Shown here one piece after another: positions 16,330 to 22,956 of a stretch of 64,000 nucleotides of DNA. This DNA is from CAYMQB01 sp964392665 (lineage in GTDB: Bacteria > Hydrothermota > E44-bin80), in contig CAYMQB010000002.1 in assembly GCA_964392665.1 (NCBI GenBank), positions 50,976 to 114,975 on the forward strand. Reading direction: 5' to 3'. Within the stretch, counting starts at the first letter, position 1. Each line of letters starts with the position of its first letter. The notes under the pieces were generated by a model, which saw nothing but the letters and a program-made list of their open reading frames with translations, made no database searches and was not told the origin of the DNA. The position numbers and the translations under genes are program-made.

Positions 16330-16854
16330 TTTGCACAAATTCCAAACAACCTTGAAAGGATAAAATTTAGCGAAAAACCTCCCTTAAATAGCGCAACGGT
16401 TCTTATGGAAATTGTGATAGGAACCCTTTCTGGAGGTTTAATCGGTTTTGCCGGTGCAACAATTGGAGTAGAAATAGCCGAAGCCTCTGAGCCAGATGCA
16501 CTGTTTCCTTCAATGGATGGAGCTATTCTCGGTTTTGTACTCGCGTATCCTTTGGGGAGCGCAGTTGGTGTTTTTGGAGTGGGAGACAACGAGAAGGAAA
16601 CCGGTAGCTTTGCAGCCACCTTAGCAGGAAGCTATATAACTGCTTTGGCTTTTGTGCTTCCTGCGCCCATCGGAGCAACATTTGGCTTTAATGCAACAAG
16701 AAAATACAGGCCCACGCCAATACCTGAAACAGGAGTAATAAACTATCAAGAGGGTAAACTCACACTTGGTGTTCCCACAATAAGGACCAATACCCATTCA
16801 TTTGATAGGAAAGCCCTAAAACATAATATTAATTTGGTGAAAGTAAAATTCTGA
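16270..16854 (+). CDS. secreted or membrane glycine-rich protein of unknown function
   Basis: A 194-residue protein whose signal peptide (ITALLAGIVLLLFSS, ending at LFAQ) is almost identical to that of the unrelated protein at 22897. The mature part contains three glycine/alanine-rich hydrophobic stretches (IVIGTLSGGLIGFAGATIGVE; GAILGFVLAYPLGSAVGVFG; YITALAFVLPAPIGATFGF) that could be membrane-inserted. It lacks a sorting domain, yet 10 nt after its stop lies a fragment encoding the end of one (16865-16906). It therefore looks as if this gene body replaced the original passenger between signal peptide and sorting domain. No family recognised. Confidence 0.7.
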   Translation: MKNRITALLAGIVLLLFSSLFAQIPNNLERIKFSEKPPLNSATVLMEIVIGTLSGGLIGFAGATIGVEIAEASEPDALFPSMDGAILGFVLAYPLGSAVGVFGVGDNEKETGSFAATLAGSYITALAFVLPAPIGATFGFNATRKYRPTPIPETGVINYQEGKLTLGVPTIRTNTHSFDRKALKHNINLVKVKF

Positions 16855-16864
16855 GGATGAAGAA

Positions 16865-16906
16865 CTCAACGGCAAATCTGTCGGCAAAGTAGTGAAAGTG
16901 AGGTGA
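16865..16906 (+). pseudogene. remnant of a C-terminal sorting-domain coding end
   Basis: In one frame these bases encode LNGKSVGKVVKVR and a stop, nearly the same as the last residues LNSKPVGKVVKVR of the 22897-24357 protein, and the nucleotide match continues through GTGAGGTGAAAA. It is a leftover tail of a protein of that family, now disconnected from any open frame. Confidence 0.75.
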
Positions 16907-16923
16907 AAAAATCAAAAAAATGC

Positions 16924-16952
16924 TTGACAAGATAGCTAGTTTGCAATATATT
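16924..16952 (+). promoter_or_regulatory. consensus promoter of the small RNA / NYN RNase unit
   Basis: TTGACA (16924-16929), exactly 17 nt, TATATT (16947-16952). Predicted transcription start near 16959. Confidence 0.8.
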
Positions 16953-16958
16953 ATATTA

Positions 16959-17037
16959 GAATCAACTCCCACCATTGCTTGTCCAATGGTGGCTAATTAG
17001 CTCCCAGGAGGTGCTTCGCATCTCCTGGTTTTTCTTT
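16959..17037 (+). ncRNA. candidate small structured RNA or attenuator leader ahead of the NYN RNase gene
   Basis: A roughly 78-nt transcript is predicted between the promoter and an intrinsic terminator. It would contain two hairpins: a perfect 9-bp stem CCACCATTG/CAATGGTGG with loop CTTGTC (16969-16992), and the terminator stem (17004-17028) whose left arm includes an AGGAGG-like sequence and whose right arm is anti-Shine-Dalgarno-like. The NYN RNase gene starts 11 nt after the terminator. The RNA could be a stand-alone small RNA, an attenuator, or an RNA partner of the RNase. No family recognised. Confidence 0.6.
17004..17037 (+). terminator. intrinsic terminator or attenuator before the NYN RNase gene
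   Basis: CCAGGAGGTGC / GCATCTCCTGG stem (11 pairs including one G-U), 3-nt loop TTC, followed by TTTTTCTTTT. It is textbook-strong, yet sits upstream of and directly against a gene on the same strand. Confidence 0.85.
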
Positions 17038-17047
17038 TGGAGGAAGA

Positions 17048-17569
17048 ATGAAAAGAATTATGATATTCATTGATGGTAGCAATCTGTACCATGGCTCAAA
17101 AACCACTTTGGGAGAATCCAAATTGGATTTAGAAAAATTAATTGAAAAGCTCCTCCATTTACAAGAGGGTAGAGAATTAGTGAGAACATATTACTACAAT
17201 GTGGCACTCAATATGAAGGATGATGAGAATGCATACAAGGCACAGCAAAGGTTTTTTCATCGCTTAACGAATATTCCCAATTTTGAATTTAAGCTTGGAA
17301 GACTTGAAAAACATGCGGAAAAAAGAGTAGAAAAGGGCGTTGATGTTGAATTAGCAACTGATATGTTATTCTTTGCATACCAAAATCTCTACGATATAGC
17401 CATATTGATAAGTGCTGATGGAGATTTTGCTTGTGCGATTGAGAAGGTCAAGAATCTTGGTAAGCATGTTGAAAATGCTTACTTCTTTGAAAACAGGTCA
17501 TACCATCTTCAAAGAGTGAGCGATCGCTTCATAAAATTGGATGATTTTATCCAAGATTGCTTGCAGTAA
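17048..17569 (+). CDS. NYN-domain (LabA/DUF88-type) RNase-like protein
   Basis: The 173-residue protein is a PIN-like NYN domain: IMIFIDGSNLYHG at the N-terminus has the first acidic residue and Asn; the middle KGVDVELATDMLFFAY gives the second Asp set; ILISADGDFACAIEKVKNLGKHVE holds the third Asp pair. These are the expected metal-binding residues of the fold, so an RNase activity is plausible. Members act in RNA processing or as toxins or effectors. A GGAGG at 17039-17043 sits 4 nt before the ATG. Its location after a promoter-hairpin-terminator leader resembles type III toxin-antitoxin layout, though the toxin fold differs. A repeat of the tRNA-Asp 3' end lies 70 nt downstream. Confidence 0.85.
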   Translation: MKRIMIFIDGSNLYHGSKTTLGESKLDLEKLIEKLLHLQEGRELVRTYYYNVALNMKDDENAYKAQQRFFHRLTNIPNFEFKLGRLEKHAEKRVEKGVDVELATDMLFFAYQNLYDIAILISADGDFACAIEKVKNLGKHVENAYFFENRSYHLQRVSDRFIKLDDFIQDCLQ

Positions 17570-17639
17570 AAACATTACTGGCTTCCAAGTCAATCACATA
17601 AATCCCTGCATTACCCTCATAGAAAAAGTTGCGAAACTC

Positions 17640-17655
17640 GTCTCGTCGGCCCCGC
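17640..17655 (+). repeat. copy 2 of 16-bp direct repeat of the tRNA-Asp 3' end
   Basis: Identical to 14040-14055. The surroundings are not tRNA-like, so this is a fragment. On the minus strand just upstream (17573-17620) a short reading, AGIYVIDLEASN, recalls the end of a sorting domain, suggesting a decayed gene at this junction. Confidence 0.6.
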
Positions 17656-17692
17656 CACCCCATTCTTAACCACAGAGAACACAGAGAGTTAC

Positions 17693-17731
17693 CACCTATC
17701 TCCTCTCCCTTGATGGGAGAGGAGATAGGTG
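17693..17731. repeat. perfect 17-bp palindrome, longest copy of the CTCCCTTGATGGGAG repeat family
   Basis: Arms at 17693-17709 and 17715-17731 are exact reverse complements around the loop TTGAT. The core matches the shorter palindromes at 15933 and 25112 in inverse orientation. It lies between the convergent NYN and C25 genes and may also act as a bidirectional terminator. Confidence 0.75.
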
Positions 17732-17751
17732 AGGAGACTATCGCAGAATTA

Positions 17752-20046
17752 TTATTTGATGAATTGCATCTTCTTGATGGATTTAAAATCTGGAGTCGCG
17801 AGACGGCAGAAGTAAACTCCCGAAGGAACAGTTTTGCCGTATTTATCCAATGCATTCCACGAGATATTATGTCTTCCCGTATCCATTTTCCCCTCAGTGA
17901 GCGTTCGAATCTTCTGACCAATGCAGTTATATATCTCAACGGTAACCTTCTCAGATTCTGAAAGCTCGAATGATATCACCGTGCTCTTTCTGAATGGATC
18001 GGGGAAGTTTTCATAGAGTTGAGTAACGAATAGACGGTTATTCGGCTCTTCCGTAATGCCAAGAACGGTGATCGTATCGATGTACGTTATTCTGTTGTAT
18101 CCGGTAATTGTCAGGATATACTCAGATGCAGGAGGAGCACTGGTGATATCGAGCGTTATTGCACCCGATGTATCGGTATATCCCGCGTCGATGATCTCAT
18201 AGTTGCAGGAGAGACAGACAAGGGCGTCATGAACATCCGTCAATACATCGAACGTCAACTGCCCCTGTTGGATGAGCGTATCGTGGGATACTGCCATTGC
18301 GACGGGGGTGTCGGTCCGAACTTGAAAGGATGCATCACCGAGAATATTAAAATTCTCAAACGTGTGGTATTGATCAGGGGCACCGTAAATATCCATCATG
18401 AAACACATACCGTTGTACATAAGTCCACCGTAGGAATTCTTCTCATCATCAACGAGCAAATCGACCGTTCCATGCATGGATGCCTGAGGAGGGGCATACT
18501 GGAGGGCATTTGAGCATGTATACACCGCAATCGCACCCGTTGGATTACCCGTTACATCGTTCGTTGCCCATAGCCAGTTTTCGGCAAGACAGATACCGCT
18601 GAATCTGCCACACCAGGGAGCAGCGAGATAGATAAAGGGCAACATCCCGTCATTATTCAAGGAATCAATGTATGGCTTTATATACTGACCGGTATCGAGA
18701 TATATCGTATCGGCGTTACCATCGACATTTACGGTACCCCTCCCTTCACGGAGCACTGCCGTGACACTCTCCGGTTCTATGGGAAGAAACCAGTAAGGTG
18801 GTACAAAGATCTCATAAAGCGTATCGACCCACGTGTAAGTGTAGGAAAGGAGTTTTCCCCGGATAACCTCCAGTGACTGCTTTCCATTCCAGCCGTTATA
18901 GCCATGTCCCTCTCCCCATAAGGTACCAATACCCGTACCGATGTGGAGCCAATCACCATCAGCAATATCTCTCTCATACCATATAGTCCTCTCAACCTGC
19001 GTTTCGACCTGTTCGACACTCTGTGCCGAAAACCTTCCGATGAAGAGATCGGGATAGGTATCGTTCCCATCTACCAGTGAATACCGCGAGTCTGAACACC
19101 CACGTATTTCCCAGAAGACACTGTCCGTTAAACAAGTAGGGACGTACTGCGCATCCCCCACCAACTGAACGAAAACCAATCCATCATTCTGATTGTACTG
19201 TGATAGAATAAAGTTCTTGATTGAAGTCGTATCCGAACCGATCGTCGCAACATCATAGAGGTCTGTCTGAATTCCTTTTTGATTCTTCCAGTCGACATAC
19301 GGCTGTATCGCACTCATGAAATCCGCATGACTTATAACAATCATCCTTCCTTTCTCCTCCACCGGTGAGTACCGATTCTCATCAAAGTTGATAAAATGGC
19401 TTTTATATATTCGGGAGAAGTATTCGCTTGTGCTTACGGTGTTCCTGTATTTGACATTCTCCGTCTCTTCTCCGTTCTCTCTTATCTCGACCGTGAGATT
19501 CGTATATACCCGAAGGATTCGCGTACGGGGATTGTACTGGAATGGATAGACAGAAACCGCCATTCCGCGAAAATCACGAAGAATGTATGGCGTACCCAAC
19601 TCCACGATATTCTCAGGATAGAATCCATCGGTATCATACACACCAGAGAATTCGTACGGGATTTTCCACCTAATGAGTGAACGGTCGATGAGACCCTTTG
19701 ATGGTACAACCGCAATAGGATATTCGACAAAATCACTCCTTATAATGGAAGCTTCCACTTCCGCATGGTTCGGGATGATTATGCTACGTATTATGTGCGG
19801 AAGTTCAGGAGAACCCCGCTCAAACGTTACCGCCTCGTCGTCCAATTGCAGCCCATAATATAGTTCTCCATCTATCTCAATCGGTATGCGCGTAAATCCT
19901 CCAATTTCATATGCAATGACAGTCTTAGACCCGGTCGAGGAGACGACGGCAATATCCATACTATTCCCATTGATATGTATCTCCTCTGAATAGACAAAGG
20001 AAAATAAAAACAGGAATATCACTGCAAAAATTCCTAGGTTTTTCAT
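17752..20046 (-). CDS. C25 (gingipain-type) peptidase family protein with sorting domain; catalytic His not conserved
   Basis: A 764-residue secreted protein: signal peptide MKNLGIFAVIFLFLFSFVYS, a propeptide-like region with EIYYG/IPIEID-type strands, then the C25 core (GRMIVISHADFMSAIQPYVDWKNQKG; LVFVQLVGDAQYVPT; YPDLFIGRFSAQSVEQVE). In the second C25 protein of this window the catalytic motifs are FGHGSS and FAASCSNA. Here the Cys region is kept (LAAPWCGRF) but the GHG position reads VDGNADTIY, so the catalytic histidine appears lost. The C-terminus is a sorting domain (FPDPFRKSTVISF, GQKIRTL, SGVYFCRL). AAAGGAGG precedes the ATG. Base composition is G+C-richer than the surroundings. It lies divergent from the large regulator gene at 20560. 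Confidence 0.82.
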   Translation of the reverse strand: MKNLGIFAVIFLFLFSFVYSEEIHINGNSMDIAVVSSTGSKTVIAYEIGGFTRIPIEIDGELYYGLQLDDEAVTFERGSPELPHIIRSIIIPNHAEVEASIIRSDFVEYPIAVVPSKGLIDRSLIRWKIPYEFSGVYDTDGFYPENIVELGTPYILRDFRGMAVSVYPFQYNPRTRILRVYTNLTVEIRENGEETENVKYRNTVSTSEYFSRIYKSHFINFDENRYSPVEEKGRMIVISHADFMSAIQPYVDWKNQKGIQTDLYDVATIGSDTTSIKNFILSQYNQNDGLVFVQLVGDAQYVPTCLTDSVFWEIRGCSDSRYSLVDGNDTYPDLFIGRFSAQSVEQVETQVERTIWYERDIADGDWLHIGTGIGTLWGEGHGYNGWNGKQSLEVIRGKLLSYTYTWVDTLYEIFVPPYWFLPIEPESVTAVLREGRGTVNVDGNADTIYLDTGQYIKPYIDSLNNDGMLPFIYLAAPWCGRFSGICLAENWLWATNDVTGNPTGAIAVYTCSNALQYAPPQASMHGTVDLLVDDEKNSYGGLMYNGMCFMMDIYGAPDQYHTFENFNILGDASFQVRTDTPVAMAVSHDTLIQQGQLTFDVLTDVHDALVCLSCNYEIIDAGYTDTSGAITLDITSAPPASEYILTITGYNRITYIDTITVLGITEEPNNRLFVTQLYENFPDPFRKSTVISFELSESEKVTVEIYNCIGQKIRTLTEGKMDTGRHNISWNALDKYGKTVPSGVYFCRLATPDFKSIKKMQFIK

Positions 20047-20520
20047 TATTTCCTCCTTTCTTTCATTATGGTTCTGTGAAAAACTTCACCACAGAAGCTA
20101 TTTTGTTTTAACAACTTATCAAACATTTACTTTCCTCCCCCTCTGTGAACTCAAATGTGTAATTCTCTTTTGAGTAATTGGTAAAGCTTTTAGCCTCGCA
20201 ATGAACCAAAATGTCTCACCTGTTGCTTCATTTTTGGCTACCATTGTTCTCAGTCTGTCTTTAGTCTTTGATAAACATAGAAATACATTCTTTCTCTGCG
20301 TTTCATTCGTAACCTCAGGACATGCTTTGCGTCTCTGCGGTAAAAGTATTATTTTCTCTGTGGTTTTATGGTTTCTTTCATATTCTTTCATACTTTTTTT
20401 CCACATCCTTCATTATAATGCATTATTAAATGCATTATAATGAAGGATGTGCATGAAATTCAAGCATTCTCTATCTGAAAATGCACTATTGGTAAAGGTT
20501 CTACAAAAAAATAAAGGCTC
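20047..20520. other. divergent intergenic region between C25 protein and regulator
   Basis: 474 nt without a gene. It contains CTCTGTG/CTCTGCG-type repeat words (near 20290-20360) common in the non-coding DNA here and a large perfect palindrome at 20402-20451. Promoters for both divergent genes must lie in it; only the + strand promoter (20521-20549) is clear. Confidence 0.6.
20402..20451. repeat. 23-bp perfect inverted repeat with 4-nt loop
   Basis: Arms at 20402-20424 and 20429-20451 are exact reverse complements around ATTA. The arms read CACATCCTTCATTATAATGC and onward. It lies 69 nt before the regulator's -35 box. It could be an operator for a dimeric regulator, a miniature mobile element, or a cruciform-forming site. 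Confidence 0.85.
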
Positions 20521-20549
20521 TTGACAAATGATTTCATTTATGGTATAAT
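20521..20549 (+). promoter_or_regulatory. perfect consensus promoter of regulator 1
   Basis: TTGACA (20521-20526), 17 nt, TATAAT (20544-20549). The ATG at 20560 is 10 nt after the -10 box, with no Shine-Dalgarno. The 11-mer TTGACAAATGA at the -35 recurs at the second regulator (56007) and at 37614. Confidence 0.9.
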
Positions 20550-20559
20550 GTTTCCACAT

Positions 20560-22779
20560 ATGAGCAACATCAACACAAAACTCCGATTGAAGGCAGTAAA
20601 ACACTATCTCAACAATTCAGACTCACTGAGAAAGATTGCATCCCGATTCCACATCAGTTACAGAGCACTCCACAAGTGGGTACTGTGGTACAAACGGGAT
20701 GGGGAGAAACGTCTCCTCTCCACATACACACGTCCCTGGAACAGGGTCCCCAAAAGGCTTGAAGAAAAGGTAATCGGACTGAAAGAGGAAAAACCGTATC
20801 TCACGGTAAGAAGGACCAGAGATATTCTCAAGCAAGAAGGTATTTCACTCTCGGTGAAAGGAATATGGGGAATCTGGAAACGGTACGGGTATGCAGGTTA
20901 CCATAAGAAATTTCTTAGTAACGATTTCACCGAGCACTGTAGATGGACAACGGAGGCAACACGGAAATATGAGCAGGCAAAAAAACTCCATAAATCGGGT
21001 TTAATCGAGCAAAGTGCAGAGATCCTTAACTCCATTCCTGTCCTTCCACGTAACGAGTTACTCCTGAAGATTCCGAATGAACGTCTCAATCGCAGAAGAA
21101 TCGTAGAAAAAACCCATACCACGTTCGGGAAAATACCAGTGCATCCCTTTATGGAAGATCTCCGCACCCTTATCCAATACTGTAGGAAAGAAAACCTTAA
21201 CTACTCCATCACACGTCTTGGTGTACTCGAATCGATGGCGCTGTCGTGGGATGCAAAACCTACGGAGCAGTTAGAAAAATCGGAGAAACTCCTCACTACT
21301 CTCAAAAAAAGAAAAGACTGTAATTCCTATCTCCTCTTCACACTCCGATTTACTCTTCTCATATCAGTGGGAATCGCATGCGTTCTTCTATCAAAAGCTA
21401 AAAAGGCGTATCGTATTGCGAGAAGGTGCCATCGAATCCTGAAAAAACGGCGACATTCCTCAGTTAATCTCATGCTCCATCTCGGAAATCTCTTTGCATT
21501 CCTTGAAGACAAAACAAGGGCTGAGTATTGGTACTTGAAATGTCTGGAGAAAGCGAATGAAAGAGAAAAGGAACAGGTCAACAATTACCTTGCTGACATT
21601 ATTTTCTTCAAAGGGGAGTACAAAAAGGCACTCTCCATTGTGAAAAAGGTCAAAGTTTCCGAATGGATTCTCTATGCAAGGATCCATCTCTTCCAATCGA
21701 TGGAGTATCTCAGCAAGGGAAGACCCCAAAAAGCGATCACACTCTCGGTAAAAACACTCAATAAGTTAAAGAAGGAAAATCTGCATGGAGGTATAACTGC
21801 TGCGTACTCCATCCTGGCAAGTTCATATTCCAGTCTCGGTGACAGACACAAGGCGATCAAAACATTAAAGAGGCTACGTCCATTTCTCAAGAAATATAAA
21901 TTGAAGCGGCTGTTAGAAAGACTCGTCATGCTCACATCAGACTCCTCTGAAGAGTACCCATCCTCTCCACGATATGAAGATTTCCTCCCTATCGAAAAAC
22001 TTGTTCTTCTTCTTAAAAGAGGTGAGTATTGGAAAGCATACCGATTCGCTTACAAAAAAGGAATAGTCTCAGAGCTTCACCGGTATGCGTTTTTCTTCCC
22101 CGATGCAATAATCAAACTCTTAGAGCGAGGAAAATCAACTGGACTCCCTTCTGCAATGCTACGATTACCCGTATTCAACAGAGAAAGACCCCTCTACCAT
22201 ATCAAATTACTTGGGCCGCTTATCGTCTATAAAAGGGGACAGTATCTCAAAACGAAAATAGCCCCAAAGAATTCATCTTTCTTAATAGCTTTTGCTTTGA
22301 AAGCAGGAGAGCCTGGAAAGCGGATTTCTCTCGAAAAACTATTTATAAACTACTGGAAATCAAGCAACAATCCCTCACGGAATCTCACCCATCTACTCCA
22401 AGAACTTCGGAAAATCCTCGAAATTCCATCACATCTTCTTGAAGTTTCACACCATACAGGGAATCTCATAAATAGAGGAATCTATTTCACCACTGACTAT
22501 GGCGAATTCAAAGAGGGATTAGCGCAGGCAAAGGCACTCAATAGAGCGGGAGAGTGGGAATTTGCTCGAAAGGAATTTCAAAGGGCATTCGCACTCTTTC
22601 GTGGTGAGCCATTTAAGAAGATGTATGACAACTGGTCAGACGACATGAGACTCGAAACCTTGTTTTTGTTTGAAAAAGAGATGGGGTACTTTGTCGAGGA
22701 CCTAATATCGCATGGAAGAATAGCGGACGCGAGAAGAATGGAGAAGAAGGCAAGAAAGATAGTAGGAAGTTTGGAATAG
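20560..22779 (+). CDS. large regulator 1: transposase-type HTH + helical repeats + SARP-like winged helix and BTAD
   Basis: 739 residues. Residues 1-60 look like a transposase-family helix-turn-helix (KAVKHYLNNSDSLRKIASRFHISYRALHKWV). A second helical unit at about 65-115 ends in GIWGIWKRYG, as in IS481/IS630-like proteins. Residues 130-500 are alpha-helical with TPR-like periodicity. From about 546 the protein resembles the AfsR/DnrI (SARP) module: IKLLGPLIVYKRGQYL (winged-helix start), SLEKLFINYW, PSRNLTHLLQELRKIL, then the BTAD-like part EFKEGLAQAKALNRAGEWEFARKEFQRAF and LFRGEPFKKMYDNWSDD. No transposase catalytic domain is present. The same architecture is at 56043-58247. It is likely a DNA-binding transcription factor; each copy is divergent from a secreted sorting-domain protein. 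A TTG in the -35 box is in frame but not a credible start. Confidence 0.85.
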   Translation: MSNINTKLRLKAVKHYLNNSDSLRKIASRFHISYRALHKWVLWYKRDGEKRLLSTYTRPWNRVPKRLEEKVIGLKEEKPYLTVRRTRDILKQEGISLSVKGIWGIWKRYGYAGYHKKFLSNDFTEHCRWTTEATRKYEQAKKLHKSGLIEQSAEILNSIPVLPRNELLLKIPNERLNRRRIVEKTHTTFGKIPVHPFMEDLRTLIQYCRKENLNYSITRLGVLESMALSWDAKPTEQLEKSEKLLTTLKKRKDCNSYLLFTLRFTLLISVGIACVLLSKAKKAYRIARRCHRILKKRRHSSVNLMLHLGNLFAFLEDKTRAEYWYLKCLEKANEREKEQVNNYLADIIFFKGEYKKALSIVKKVKVSEWILYARIHLFQSMEYLSKGRPQKAITLSVKTLNKLKKENLHGGITAAYSILASSYSSLGDRHKAIKTLKRLRPFLKKYKLKRLLERLVMLTSDSSEEYPSSPRYEDFLPIEKLVLLLKRGEYWKAYRFAYKKGIVSELHRYAFFFPDAIIKLLERGKSTGLPSAMLRLPVFNRERPLYHIKLLGPLIVYKRGQYLKTKIAPKNSSFLIAFALKAGEPGKRISLEKLFINYWKSSNNPSRNLTHLLQELRKILEIPSHLLEVSHHTGNLINRGIYFTTDYGEFKEGLAQAKALNRAGEWEFARKEFQRAFALFRGEPFKKMYDNWSDDMRLETLFLFEKEMGYFVEDLISHGRIADARRMEKKARKIVGSLE

Positions 22780-22834
22780 TATTTAATTCACTTAGCCTGA
22801 CACCAACGCCTGCCCCCTATCCCCTATCCCATTC

Positions 22835-22956
22835 CTCATCCGCTTAAAAATTTCTTGACACCCATCCTTAGCTATGTTATACTTGTGTGAATAAAAATGA
22901 AAAATGGAATAACAGCATTGTTGGCGGGAATTGTCTTACTCCTATTTTCTTCCCTC
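22835..22956 (+). repeat. promoter + signal-peptide cassette, copy B
   Basis: Match to 16208-16329 at a constant offset of 6627 bases with four mismatches. It feeds the 22897 gene. Confidence 0.9.
22855..22883 (+). promoter_or_regulatory. consensus promoter in cassette copy B
   Basis: TTGACA (22855-22860), 17 nt, TATACT (22878-22883); ATG at 22897, leader about 7 nt without Shine-Dalgarno. Confidence 0.8.

Noticed and set aside
15902..17731. CRISPR array made of the palindromic repeats
   Set aside because: The repeats are few, irregularly spaced and palindromic, with no regular spacers or cas genes.
17629..17961. 110-codon + strand open frame over the C25 gene end
   Set aside because: It is the antisense shadow of the C25 gene plus the 17-bp palindrome.
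20560..22779. Insertion sequence with a transposase
   Set aside because: Only the N-terminal HTH is transposase-like; there is no DDE catalytic domain, and the C-terminus is SARP/BTAD-like. No terminal inverted repeats flank the gene.
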